From Maribacter sp. (GTDB taxonomy: Bacteria; Bacteroidota; Bacteroidia; Flavobacteriales; Flavobacteriaceae), in NCBI GenBank assembly GCA_020629285.1, contig JAHDDP010000016.1, positions 20,052-84,051 on the forward strand: DNA of 64,000 nt, in the 5' to 3' direction. The notes below the pieces were generated by a model. It saw nothing but the letters and a program-made list of their open reading frames with translations. It had not been told where the DNA came from and ran no database searches. Positions within the stretch are counted from its first letter, which is position 1, and the number at the start of each line of letters is the position of its first letter. The position numbers and the translations under genes were made by a program. This document shows positions 27,450 to 35,698 of this stretch, piece after piece.

Positions 27450-27749
27450 ATGTCAATTTTAAAAGATAAAAAATACAAGCAACTTTTTATGGGTTTGCTT
27501 TTTGACGGTATAGGTATGCTGTCTTTCGTTATACCATTTGTTGGTGAATTTTCAGATATAGTTTGGGCACCCTTAGCAGGTTGGCTTATGACTAGAATGT
27601 ATAAAGGCAAGGTAGGCCAAGCAGCTGGTGCATTTACTTTCTTGGAAGAGATTATACCAGGCTTTGATGTTATACCATCATTTACACTTATGTGGTTATA
27701 TACATACGTTTTTAAGGCGTCTAAAAAAGGGCGAACAATAGAGGTGTAA
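27450..27749 (+). CDS. Small conserved-looking membrane protein
   Basis: A 99-residue protein with two to three hydrophobic segments (MGLLFDGIGMLSFVIPFVG, WAPLAGWLMTRM, VIPSFTLMWLYTYVF) and basic ends. The pattern GKVGQAAGAFTFLEEIIPGFDVIPS, with a glycine-rich turn and an EEIIPG motif, looks deliberate rather than random, so I regard the gene as real, but I do not recognise a family with a known function. A CATCTTTG box resembling the -7 element lies at 27405-27412. It is followed by the sulfite-oxidase pair after 52 bases and could be co-transcribed with them. Confidence 0.72.
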   Translation: MSILKDKKYKQLFMGLLFDGIGMLSFVIPFVGEFSDIVWAPLAGWLMTRMYKGKVGQAAGAFTFLEEIIPGFDVIPSFTLMWLYTYVFKASKKGRTIEV

Positions 27750-27801
27750 ACTTACTTTTAGTTTATTAAAAATCTTAACTTTAGCTCAAATCACGTGAGT
27801 T

Positions 27802-29022
27802 TTGAAGAGAAGAAATTTTGTTGCAAAATCTAGTTTAGGTGGTCTAGCTGCCTTATTAGGTGTAGATATAGTTTATAAAAATGTCATGCCAGCTGGTTAT
27901 ACTCCTGTAGCCTTGCAAAATCCTGATCCATTCAAATTGTTCAATAAAGACAAGGGAATGGTCGTTTTAAACGATAAACCTTGGAATATGGAGGCTCAAG
28001 CTCATCTCCTAGATGATAGAGTAACACCGAACAAATCTATATTTATTAGAAATAACGGACTCATTCCTGAGGAAATCGATGTAGAAAACTGGACGCTTAC
28101 CATAGATGGCGAATCCGTTCAACAGGAAAAAACGTACTCTTTAAAAGAACTTAAATCTAAATTTAAACATTACACCTATCAATTAACACTTGAATGCGGT
28201 GGTAATGGTAGAAGTGAATTTGATCCACCTGCAAAGGGAAATCAATGGACCATTGGTGCTGTGTATTGTGCCAGCTGGACTGGTGTACGATTACGCGATG
28301 TTTTAGAAGATGTAGGTATCAAGGACGATGCCGTTTACTTTGGGTATCATGCTGCAGATATACATTTGAGTAGAGACCCAACTAAAGAACCAATTTCTAG
28401 GGGTGCACCAGTGTCAAAGGCATTGCAAGACGAAACTATATTGGCTTTTAAAATGAACGGAGAGGATATACCATTAGCCCATGGTTATCCGTTAAGGGTA
28501 ATTGCCGGTGGTTGGCCAGCTTCGGTTTCTGGAAAATGGCTACAACGAATCAGTATTAGAAATATAATTCATGATGGAACTAAAATGACGGGTACAGCTT
28601 ATAGAGTGCCATGTAAACCCGTTGCTCCTGGTGAGAAAGTGGCAGATGAAGATATGTGTATCATAGAATCTATGCCGGTTAAGTCTTTAATTACGTATCC
28701 TAAAACTGGGGCTACATTATCTAAAGGGAGGAAATTGAATATTAGAGGACACGCTTGGGCTGGTGAGTTAGAAGTTGCTAAAATGGAATATTCTATAGAT
28801 TTTGGTGCCACATGGAACAACTGTACCATTGAAAAACCTGCTAATCGTTTAGCTTGGCAGCATTTTTCTGCCGCAATCTCTTTTCCTAAAGAAGGGTATT
28901 ATGAAGTTTGGGCAAAAGCTACGGATACTAATGGTGTAAGCCAGCCAATGTTATTACCTGGTTGGAACCCTAAAGGTTATTTAAATAATGCTTGCCATAG
29001 AATAGCTGTAAAAATCGCATAG
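27802..29022 (+). CDS. Periplasmic molybdopterin sulfite oxidase-like enzyme (SorA type), TTG start
   Basis: A 406-residue sulfite oxidase family enzyme. Its start codon is TTG at 27802: an in-frame TGA lies only one codon further upstream (27796-27798), and the next ATG is at residue 28, inside the twin-arginine leader MKRRNFVAKSSLGG. The molybdenum-ligating Cys is Cys132 in TLECGGNGRSEF; WTIGAVYCASWTGVRLRDVL and GYPLRVIAGGWP line the cofactor pocket; residues 290-406 form the dimerisation domain with SIDFGATW. SorA-type enzymes oxidise sulfite to sulfate and pass electrons to a cytochrome c, here encoded directly after it. YedY-type methionine sulfoxide reductase is less likely given the dimerisation domain. 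Confidence 0.88.
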   Translation: MKRRNFVAKSSLGGLAALLGVDIVYKNVMPAGYTPVALQNPDPFKLFNKDKGMVVLNDKPWNMEAQAHLLDDRVTPNKSIFIRNNGLIPEEIDVENWTLTIDGESVQQEKTYSLKELKSKFKHYTYQLTLECGGNGRSEFDPPAKGNQWTIGAVYCASWTGVRLRDVLEDVGIKDDAVYFGYHAADIHLSRDPTKEPISRGAPVSKALQDETILAFKMNGEDIPLAHGYPLRVIAGGWPASVSGKWLQRISIRNIIHDGTKMTGTAYRVPCKPVAPGEKVADEDMCIIESMPVKSLITYPKTGATLSKGRKLNIRGHAWAGELEVAKMEYSIDFGATWNNCTIEKPANRLAWQHFSAAISFPKEGYYEVWAKATDTNGVSQPMLLPGWNPKGYLNNACHRIAVKIA

Positions 29023-29508
29023 ATGAAAAAACAGAACCATGACAAATTGAAACGCGATTTTCAAGGTTTGTATCAAAAGATTATATTAGCGATTGTTATT
29101 GTGGCTATTGGAGGTTTAGCTTTGATATACTTTATTTACGATCCTAGTCTATCCGCTTTCAAAGGAAACGAACCAGAAATAGAAATTGTTGAAATACCTG
29201 TTGAAGATGACTTTGATAAAATAGAAAATGGTATACATGTAAGTACTGGATTTATAGAGGCACCAGGAATGATAGAAACTATTCAGAATTGTACCAATTG
29301 CCATTCTGCCAAGTTGGTAATGCAAAATAGAATGAATAAAGAGCGATGGAAATCGACTATTAAATGGATGCAAGAAACTCAAAACCTTTGGGATTTAGGT
29401 GAGAATGAAGCTATTATTATTAATTATTTAGTAACTAATTATCCACCAAAAAAAGTGGGTAGGAGGGCAGTACTTACAGATGTTGAGTGGTATCAATTAG
29501 AAGAATAG
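29023..29508 (+). CDS. Membrane-anchored monohaem cytochrome c, partner of the sulfite oxidase
   Basis: A 161-residue protein with an N-terminal membrane anchor (about 19-38), an acidic linker (EPEIEIVEIPVEDDFD) and one haem c site, CTNCH (Cys90, Cys93, His94), in a compact domain with KERWKSTIKWMQETQNLWDLG and a C-terminal YLVTNYPPKK. The distal ligand is probably one of the Met residues near 100-104. The ATG begins directly after the stop codon of the oxidase gene (no spacer), which strongly suggests one transcript and coupled translation. It should accept electrons from sulfite oxidation and hand them to the respiratory chain, as SorB does; it is longer than classical SorB because of the anchor. 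Confidence 0.85.
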   Translation: MKKQNHDKLKRDFQGLYQKIILAIVIVAIGGLALIYFIYDPSLSAFKGNEPEIEIVEIPVEDDFDKIENGIHVSTGFIEAPGMIETIQNCTNCHSAKLVMQNRMNKERWKSTIKWMQETQNLWDLGENEAIIINYLVTNYPPKKVGRRAVLTDVEWYQLEE

Positions 29509-29516
29509 AAAACATA

Positions 29517-29553
29517 AAAAAAGCCTTTGAATTTTAATTCAAAGGCTTTTTTA
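29517..29553. terminator. Bidirectional terminator
   Basis: Arms AAAAGCCTTTGAATT and AATTCAAAGGCTTTT make a 15-bp stem with a tiny loop, flanked by A and T runs on both sides, so it can end both the sulfite-oxidase transcript and the convergent lipoprotein transcript. Confidence 0.9.
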
Positions 29554-29573
29554 TAAAAGATTTGAGTTCGTCC

Positions 29574-30128
29574 TTACTCTACTGTTACAGAAAAAGTTTG
29601 AGCTATATCAGTCTCACCACCAGCATCTGCCAAAGTACCATCATTTGGTTTTGTTGGCTCATGACGCAATGTAATTGTAATAGTACCAGAACCTGCATCA
29701 CCTGTTGTCAATTCAAATTCAAGACCAATAGGGTATCCATCTTCATCAGTATCGGTATATGTTACGTCTGTTAAAGAACCACTTAATCCAAAGAAAAACT
29801 GGTGCTCGTCAGCTTCTTCTTCTACTTCTTCGGTAATGTCTTCAGCAGGAGTTTCAGTTTCGTTCAATAATTCAATACTACCTGTGTAAGTTGTATTTGC
29901 AGTTAAATTATCTGCTGTAATTACTGGGGCAGTTGGTCCGTCACCATCTAAATCTTGAGATTGTAGTGTTGCAGTACCATCAGCACTAGTTAAAGTAATC
30001 GTCATTGTTGTAATAATTTCTTCTTCATTTACTACTTCTGGGGTATCGTCATCACTAGAACATGATGTCATAACTGTTGCCATTAAGCTTAATGCTAAAA
30101 CTGTTTTTAAGGTTTTGTTTCTTTTCAT
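29574..30128 (-). CDS. Acidic lipoprotein next to a TonB receptor
   Basis: A 184-residue lipoprotein: signal peptide with lipobox VMTSC followed by SSDDD. The rest is an acidic beta-rich domain with DLDGDG and DTDEDGYP turns that look able to bind Ca2+, and a striking strand region TEEVEEEADEHQFFF near residue 100 with five or more Glu and one His. Proteins of this kind are found in flavobacteria beside TonB receptors under the vague name type 1 periplasmic binding fold protein; the real role is unknown. The gene follows the receptor by 32 bases and is likely its surface or periplasmic partner. Metal binding by the acidic-His segment is my inference. Confidence 0.78.
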   Translation of the reverse strand: MKRNKTLKTVLALSLMATVMTSCSSDDDTPEVVNEEEIITTMTITLTSADGTATLQSQDLDGDGPTAPVITADNLTANTTYTGSIELLNETETPAEDITEEVEEEADEHQFFFGLSGSLTDVTYTDTDEDGYPIGLEFELTTGDAGSGTITITLRHEPTKPNDGTLADAGGETDIAQTFSVTVE

Positions 30129-30160
30129 AGTTGCTCTTGTTTTAAAATGTTAGATTAATA

Positions 30161-32554
30161 TTAATAGTTAAAAATTAGGCGCAGACTTATATTTCTGCCC
30201 ATGTCGTCTACAAAATATCGTTGGCGATTTAAATAATCACGATAATTAGTATTTAATGGGTTACTTGCACTAAGACCTACAGTTAAATCGTTTTTGTTTT
30301 TAAGGGTAAATGATGCTTCTGTATTTAGGGATAAAAGGTGATAAGCATCTGGTGGTGTATTGATATCCAAAATCACATTTTCTTGCTGTTCTGGTGAAAA
30401 GACCTCAATGTTATCTGGAAATCTCGTTTGTTCGAATACATACTGACTTTCTAGACTAACTAGAAAATTATTCCATTTAGGGTTTGTGTATGTAATGCTA
30501 TTAGTGAAATTGGCAGCGGGTATGTTTATCAGCGGTGTGTCTGTTTCTGTATCCGTTCCTCTTACCCAAGCAAACTTATGGTCTGTTCTAATTTTAGAAG
30601 ACCAATTGTTGTATAATGATGCGTCAACTCCCAATAAAATGGCATCGGTCTGTCTATAAGACCATACGGGGAAAGCACCTCTTATGGTGAATTCTACACC
30701 TGTTGGTTCAACAAGTATAAAATCTTTAATACTATTCAAAAAAGGAGATAAAGTATAACCCCATGTATTGGTATTTCTTTCTAAGGATGCGGAGAGTTTA
30801 GATGACGTTTCGCTCTTTATTCTTAAATCACCCAATTCTATACGTGCTGCAGAGTGGTGTAACCCATCACTAAATAATTCTGATGGATTGGGTGCTCTTT
30901 GCGAATAAGCATAATTAAAACGTAAATGATCTTTGTCGTTTATCTCATAATGAAACCCTGCAGTCCCAGAGAAATTATGGTAGTCAAAAACGGGGTTTAC
31001 AAGCAATTGTGTACCTAAGTCCTCAATAATAAGATCTGCAAAATCCAAATCATAACCACGTTCTTCCCAACGTGAAGTTCTATAAAATTTCTTTGAATCT
31101 ATTCTACTAAAATCATAACGAGCACCTGCATCTAGCGTCCAATCAGTGTTTAGTTCATAGCTGCCAATTGCAAATAATCCAAAATCGTATTTATCGTAAT
31201 CAGGTATTAGCCTTCTTACACCAGTATCAGGGTTTGCAAAATTAGTTTGATATCTGCCTAATGCACCTACCTTGAGGTCAAAACCTTCTTTAGCATCAAA
31301 TTTTATATTGGTTAAAACAGAATGTGTTGTCAGTTTTAAATCCAACGATGCTTTATCGGCATCATCACCTACACGAATATCATATTCAAGCCTTCTATTT
31401 TGTTGAAAATCATATTGTGTGGTCCATTTTCCAAAACCTTCAAATCTTCGGTAATAACTAAGTTTTCCTAAATGATGGGTTACCTCTTGGTTGGGTTGGG
31501 TAATATCATAAGTGAAGTCATTAATTATACTAGGTACATCACTGTTAATTGCGTTTATAAGATCATCTACGTTACCGATATGAGAAGCTCTTAATATACC
31601 GATCTCCGAATTAAAATAGGAATAATAGCCTTCCCAACCTTGTTCGAAATCGCGTTTTCCGATATTTAACGATAAACCGCTTTCGTTAATACCAGTATTT
31701 GAAAGTATGTAATCTGGAGCTTCTAAATCTCCTAATTTCTTATATGAACCTTGGGCTTTAATATATAGTCCAGATTTGTACGATTTGGTCAATGAAGATG
31801 TAACATTACCACCTCGACCATTAGACGATAGGTTTAATTGCGTTTTACCAAACAGAGAATCTGTTCTAATAACAGGTAACGGCTCTAGAACAATTACTCC
31901 GCCTATGGCATCACCACCATATTCAATTGCTACTGCGCCTTTAATGACGCTTATGTTCTGGTTAGCATTGACATCAACATTTGGGGCATGTTCTTCTCCC
32001 CATTCCATGTCTTGCATGCGAACGTTATTATTTAGAATTAAGATTCTACTACCGTTTAAGCCTTGTATTACAGGTTTGACGATATTACCACCGGTATTTA
32101 ATGTTGATACTCCTGCAATTTTCTTTAAAGCGTCACCTAGACTATTTCCACTATTTCGTTCTATATCTTTTACCGATAAAATATTCTCTTGTGCAGAGTT
32201 GGTACTTTTGGGAACGTCACCAATTACTTTTACCTCACTTAATTCTTCTAAATGGTGTTCTAACCTAATCTCGGAAAAAGTATCGCCATTGATTGTTACC
32301 GTAACAAATTTGGTAGTACATTCTGGGTGTGATATTTCTAATTCTAAAACTCCATCACACAAATTTTTAAAAGTAAATTTTCCATTTTCTTTAGAAACTG
32401 TTGAGCGGTTTTTACCAGTAATATTAATAGTTGCACCACTTAACGTACTGTTGTCATGGAAATCAACTATTTCACCTATTAATATTGAATTGCAATCTTG
32501 AGCATAAATTATTGAACTACAAAAGATTACGAAAACATATAAATAATATTTCAT
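30161..32554 (-). CDS. TonB-dependent outer-membrane receptor
   Basis: A 797-residue receptor: signal peptide ending SIIYAQ, a carboxypeptidase-regulatory-like domain (about 20-100), a plug domain (about 115-225, with NSLGDALKKIAGVSTLNTGGNIVKP and VIKGAVAIEYGGDAIGG) and a beta barrel that ends in the aromatic strand ISLRLIFNY. It is shorter than SusC proteins and has no SusD partner. The barrel segment SELFSDGLHHSAARIELGD has paired His on a predicted loop, a feature seen in metal receptors such as ZnuD. It lies between a small CxxC membrane protein gene and the acidic lipoprotein gene on the same strand, and I propose zinc or copper uptake as the most likely role, with moderate confidence. 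Confidence 0.88.
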   Translation of the reverse strand: MKYYLYVFVIFCSSIIYAQDCNSILIGEIVDFHDNSTLSGATINITGKNRSTVSKENGKFTFKNLCDGVLELEISHPECTTKFVTVTINGDTFSEIRLEHHLEELSEVKVIGDVPKSTNSAQENILSVKDIERNSGNSLGDALKKIAGVSTLNTGGNIVKPVIQGLNGSRILILNNNVRMQDMEWGEEHAPNVDVNANQNISVIKGAVAIEYGGDAIGGVIVLEPLPVIRTDSLFGKTQLNLSSNGRGGNVTSSLTKSYKSGLYIKAQGSYKKLGDLEAPDYILSNTGINESGLSLNIGKRDFEQGWEGYYSYFNSEIGILRASHIGNVDDLINAINSDVPSIINDFTYDITQPNQEVTHHLGKLSYYRRFEGFGKWTTQYDFQQNRRLEYDIRVGDDADKASLDLKLTTHSVLTNIKFDAKEGFDLKVGALGRYQTNFANPDTGVRRLIPDYDKYDFGLFAIGSYELNTDWTLDAGARYDFSRIDSKKFYRTSRWEERGYDLDFADLIIEDLGTQLLVNPVFDYHNFSGTAGFHYEINDKDHLRFNYAYSQRAPNPSELFSDGLHHSAARIELGDLRIKSETSSKLSASLERNTNTWGYTLSPFLNSIKDFILVEPTGVEFTIRGAFPVWSYRQTDAILLGVDASLYNNWSSKIRTDHKFAWVRGTDTETDTPLINIPAANFTNSITYTNPKWNNFLVSLESQYVFEQTRFPDNIEVFSPEQQENVILDINTPPDAYHLLSLNTEASFTLKNKNDLTVGLSASNPLNTNYRDYLNRQRYFVDDMGRNISLRLIFNY

Positions 32555-32619
32555 TATATAAGATTTTCGAAAGTATGTGCCGATTCTGAATGGAACCGAT
32601 TTAATTGTTGGATAGCGTA

Positions 32620-32925
32620 CTAATCTTGGAAGGGAGGAGGTCTGCCGAATGTGGCATACCTAAAATAAAATGAAGGTGCCTCTAAGACTAAAGGCGAAAT
32701 TCTTTTACCACTAAAAGAAATCAATGGTAATAGGATAAAAAGCAAAACGGCAACAAAAGTAAATTCAGAATTCTGATTCTGAATTGCCATATCACAAATA
32801 CTACAATTCTCAATATTGTCAATAGAATTGTCGTCATGTGAGTACACATGAAATGAAGTCACCTTAATTAGCATAAGGCAAAACAAAATAAATACAGAGA
32901 AATATGTAAATATTGAATTCTTCAC
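32620..32925 (-). CDS. Small CxxC membrane protein (DUF2946-like), GTG start
   Basis: A 101-residue protein. The start is a GTG at 32923-32925: an in-frame stop (TAG, 32938-32940) lies five codons upstream and no ATG is in between, and the GTG begins a proper signal anchor (KNSIFTYFSVFILFCLMLI). A short periplasmic loop holds FHVYSHDDNS and ENCSICDMA, that is His, Asp and a CxxC pair fit for binding metal, then a second helix and the tail FGRPPPFQD. This plan matches the DUF2946-like proteins that often accompany TonB receptors for copper or zinc. It is the first gene of a run with the receptor (65-base spacer) and the acidic lipoprotein. Function by inference only. Confidence 0.72.
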   Translation of the reverse strand: MKNSIFTYFSVFILFCLMLIKVTSFHVYSHDDNSIDNIENCSICDMAIQNQNSEFTFVAVLLFILLPLISFSGKRISPLVLEAPSFYFRYATFGRPPPFQD

Positions 32926-32983
32926 GACGCTAAAGTACTAAAAGTAGTAGAACTGAATGTTAAAGAAAACCTAACAAAATTTA

Positions 32984-33298
32984 TTAGAACAGAAATCCTA
33001 GACCTAATCTTGTTAGCATCTTTTTCTCAAAAGCCCAAAAGAATTTGAATTGTCCAAATAACCAGCCATATATTACTAATAGTATCTGATAAAACGGAAA
33101 AATTAAAAGAATTCGTAATACCCAGTAGATTGTTGTTCCCCACCATGCATCAGGAAAATTAGCTTGTTGTAGGCCAATTAAATTTAAAAAAGGTTTAGCC
33201 ACAAAGACAGAAGATGATCCTGTAATGGCAAATACTATAAAAATAATCGTTAATTGAAAATTGCTAGTTACGCCCCAGCGCTCTTTTAATTTTTGCAT
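32984..33298 (-). CDS. DUF6787-like small membrane protein
   Basis: About 104 residues. I take the ATG at 33296-33298 (MQKLKERWGVTSNFQL); the frame extends seven codons to a TTG, which is less likely. Two or three membrane helices follow: FIVFAITGSSSVFVAKPFL, TTIYWVLRILLIFPFYQILLV, and an amphipathic end FWAFEKKMLTRLGLG. The arrangement matches DUF6787 proteins, which are widespread in flavobacteria and have no known function. It starts 30 bases after the stop codon of the DUF6146 gene on the same strand and is likely in its transcript. Confidence 0.8.
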   Translation of the reverse strand: MQKLKERWGVTSNFQLTIIFIVFAITGSSSVFVAKPFLNLIGLQQANFPDAWWGTTIYWVLRILLIFPFYQILLVIYGWLFGQFKFFWAFEKKMLTRLGLGFLF

Positions 33299-33328
33299 GA
33301 CATTTTTTGAGTGCCACAAATATACTTT

Positions 33329-33793
33329 TTATATGCGTGGTACAAAAGGACCTAAACGTTGATTGTATTTTCTTTGGAAATAGATGAAGTAATTATATAG
33401 TTTGTAATTAACTTCATACCCATAATCTATTTGGTTAGTGTAATTAATTTGTAGTTCATATAAATTGGGGTTAAATCTAGCCGGTTGCATAACTCTATTG
33501 TTCCATTCTAAGACCATAATGTAATTTCTATTCTCAAGAAAATTTTGAGAATAATACCCCTCAGGTTTTGCAACGGAATTTAGCCAGACATTAAAACCTG
33601 GTTCTATAATTATTATTTCATAATCTGTTTTGTCGCTTGCAATGGTAATGGTGTCGCCTTGAACTTGCTTAAAAGCCTTTTCTTCATCGCTAGATATAGT
33701 TAATGATTCTTTTGTACTGCCACAGCTAATTATACATAGTGTAAGCGTAGCAAGTACTAATAAGTTTTTAAATAGTAAATATGTCTTTTTCAT
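33329..33793 (-). CDS. DUF6146 family lipoprotein
   Basis: About 154 residues. The ATG at 33791-33793 opens a signal peptide with lipobox CIISC; the frame runs 13 codons further upstream but through the terminator of the preceding gene, so I reject that. The mature protein has a DTITIASDKTDYEIIIIEPGFNVW strand region (described here in part) and the ending FQRKYNQRLGPFVPRI, both typical of DUF6146, a flavobacterial family with no known role. The aromatic-rich C-terminus (NYKLYNYFIYFQ) is unusual for a soluble protein and may dock on a membrane or partner. The DUF6787 gene follows after 30 bases. Confidence 0.82.
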   Translation of the reverse strand: MKKTYLLFKNLLVLATLTLCIISCGSTKESLTISSDEEKAFKQVQGDTITIASDKTDYEIIIIEPGFNVWLNSVAKPEGYYSQNFLENRNYIMVLEWNNRVMQPARFNPNLYELQINYTNQIDYGYEVNYKLYNYFIYFQRKYNQRLGPFVPRI

Positions 33794-33808
33794 ACTATTT
33801 AATATACA

Positions 33809-33838
33809 AAAAAAAACCGCTTGCAGTTGCAAGCGGGT
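33809..33838 (-). terminator. Terminator of the DUF937 gene
   Basis: Arms CCGCTTGCA and TGCAAGCGG form a 9-bp GC-rich stem with a 2-base loop; on the minus strand a run of eight or more T follows. It separates the DUF937 transcript from the DUF6146 gene. Confidence 0.85.
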
Positions 33839-33861
33839 TGTATAAATAGAATCTTTAAGTT

Positions 33862-34494
33862 TTATTTACCGAATAGACCTCCTAAAAGACCGCTAATTCC
33901 GCCACTACTTTTGTTACCGCCCATTACCATACCGGCAACATCGTCTAAAATACTACCATCACCATCTGCATCTAACAAAGAAGTAATTAAGCTTTGGTTT
34001 TCTTTTGGTTGCCCACCTAGCATACTCCCTAAAAGAGCATTCATGCCCGTACCGTCACTAACATTACTTTGCGCAGTTTGCTTACCTATCATTCCCATAA
34101 CTATAGGAGCGGCTATTTTTAATATTTGAGCAACTGATCCAGAGTCTATACCAGATTTAGCACTTAGAGCACTTTCTACTTGTGGTTGCTTGTCTCCGAA
34201 AACGTGACCTAAAATACCAGCACCATCCGCCATTACACTATCGTCAACACCACCGCCAAAAAGACCGCCTAGGTTATCTAAAATGCCACCTGAATGTTTA
34301 CTTGACAATGCACTCATTAAACCTTGAGCTCCTTCTGGTGTAGAAACATTCTTTTTCATTGCACCTAAAATTAATGGCATAGCCATACTAAGTACATTTG
34401 CGGTTTTGTCTGCTGGTTGATTTGTCTGACCTGCTACTCCGCTAATTAATTGTTGCCCCATTGGGCTATTTAATAAATCTAATAATCCTGCCAT
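33862..34494 (-). CDS. DUF937 (YidB-like) protein
   Basis: A 210-residue cytosolic protein made of Gly- and Ala-rich helical repeats. The N-terminus MAGLLDLLNSPMGQQLISGVAGQ, the repeated MAMPLILGAMKKN / KIAAPIVMGMIGKQ units (about residues 52 and 128) and the C-terminal DADGDGSILDDVAGMVMG with a Ca2+-loop-like turn are the hallmarks of DUF937/YidB proteins. Their biochemical role is unknown; some relatives are linked to surface traits in other bacteria. The composition is low in charge and rich in glycine but codon use looks normal. It ends in a good terminator and has a 70-base spacer after serA. Confidence 0.88.
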   Translation of the reverse strand: MAGLLDLLNSPMGQQLISGVAGQTNQPADKTANVLSMAMPLILGAMKKNVSTPEGAQGLMSALSSKHSGGILDNLGGLFGGGVDDSVMADGAGILGHVFGDKQPQVESALSAKSGIDSGSVAQILKIAAPIVMGMIGKQTAQSNVSDGTGMNALLGSMLGGQPKENQSLITSLLDADGDGSILDDVAGMVMGGNKSSGGISGLLGGLFGK

Positions 34495-34564
34495 TATAAT
34501 GGTTTGTTTTTATGTTTATGTTGTAAAATACGAAAAAGAGCCAACAATATTGCTTTTTAAACCG

Positions 34565-35515
34565 CTATTTTAACAGTGATATTATCTGCTCTGCCAATTC
34601 TAGCCCTATTCTCTCTTGTGCTTCTAAAGTCGCTGCGCCAATATGAGGCGAAAGTGAAATGCTGGAATGCATTAAAATTTTGATTTCAGGTTTTGGTTCT
34701 GATTCATAAACATCTAGACCTGCAAAAGCTACAGTTCCATTTTCCAAAGCTTCAATTAAAGCAACTTCATCTAGTACACCGCCTCGGGCCGCATTTACGA
34801 TACCAACTCCTTTTTTCATTTGGGAGAACTCTGATTTGCCTAAAACATAATTGTCTTGACCTGGAATATGTAACGAGATATAATCTGCCTTTTTTAGTAA
34901 TTCTTCTTTAGTTGAATTCTTTAAATTGAATGTCACTTTCTGACCATCAAAAAAGGTAAGTTCAATTTCTGTTTGTTCTACTTCTGGGTCGCAATAAACA
35001 ACATTCATACCTGCACCAATGGCAAGTTTTGCTGTTGCCTGACCAATGTTTCCAAATCCAAAAATACCTAAGGTCTTACCTCTTAATTCGGTACCTTTTG
35101 AATATGATTTTTTAAGACCTTTAAAGTTGCTATCCCCTTCTAAAGGCATATTTCTGTTAGCATCATATAAAAAACGCGCACCACCAAAAAGATGTGCAAA
35201 TACTAATTCTGCTACAGATTCTGATGAAGCAGCTGGTGTATTAATGATATGAATACCTTTGTCTTTAGCATAATCAACATCAATATTATCCATACCTACG
35301 CCACCTCTACCAATTAACTTTAGGGTAGGGCAGGCGTCAATTAATTCTTTTCTGACCTTGGTTGCACTGCGTACCAGTAAGGCATCGATTTTATGCTCGT
35401 TTAAATAATTGACTAACTGTTCTTGAGCAACAGTAGTCGTTAAAACTTCAAATCCTGATTTCTCTAATGCGGCTATACCGTTTTGAGAAATACCATCATT
35501 TGCTAATATCTTCAT
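34565..35515 (-). CDS. serA: D-3-phosphoglycerate dehydrogenase (short form)
   Basis: A 316-residue D-2-hydroxyacid dehydrogenase. The NAD loop is GIFGFGNIGQ near residue 150; catalytic Arg in NAARGGVLDE near 244, Glu in AGLDVYESEP, and His in LSPHIGAATLEAQ near 292. It lacks the ACT domain of the long SerA, so feedback by serine is not expected through that domain. SerC is encoded upstream on the same strand, which supports the first step of serine synthesis over glyoxylate or lactate reduction. The 183-base spacer between the two genes can fold into hairpins and may separate or regulate them. Confidence 0.88.
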   Translation of the reverse strand: MKILANDGISQNGIAALEKSGFEVLTTTVAQEQLVNYLNEHKIDALLVRSATKVRKELIDACPTLKLIGRGGVGMDNIDVDYAKDKGIHIINTPAASSESVAELVFAHLFGGARFLYDANRNMPLEGDSNFKGLKKSYSKGTELRGKTLGIFGFGNIGQATAKLAIGAGMNVVYCDPEVEQTEIELTFFDGQKVTFNLKNSTKEELLKKADYISLHIPGQDNYVLGKSEFSQMKKGVGIVNAARGGVLDEVALIEALENGTVAFAGLDVYESEPKPEIKILMHSSISLSPHIGAATLEAQERIGLELAEQIISLLK

Positions 35516-35607
35516 ATGTTTTACTCGATAATCGAGATTTTTATGTTCTAAGGCTAGCTTGCGCTTACCATTTTAACAGATCTCGAAATTTCACCTATGT
35601 TTTCTTA

Positions 35608-35644
35608 AGCAATACCTTATGGGTTTAGCCTAAAGTGTATTGCT
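35608..35644 (-). promoter_or_regulatory. Hairpin in the serC-serA spacer
   Basis: Arms AGCAATAC (35608-35615) and GTATTGCT (35637-35644) pair perfectly, and the inner bases extend the stem with small bulges. There is no T run, so it is not a plain terminator. It lies about 93-129 bases upstream of the serA start codon and could be a leader or processing structure. Confidence 0.4.
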
Positions 35645-35698
35645 AAATTTTAATTTAAAACAGAATGTAATGATGTTTGAATAAATCGTTTAAAACGA

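Noticed and set aside
31776..32501. A 241-codon open frame on the plus strand opposite the TonB receptor
   Set aside because: It lies wholly antisense to the plug and signal region of a well-supported receptor, has an unlikely composition and no recognisable motif.
33794..33832. A 13-codon extension of the DUF6146 gene
   Set aside because: It runs through the terminator hairpin of the DUF937 gene and would precede the signal peptide.
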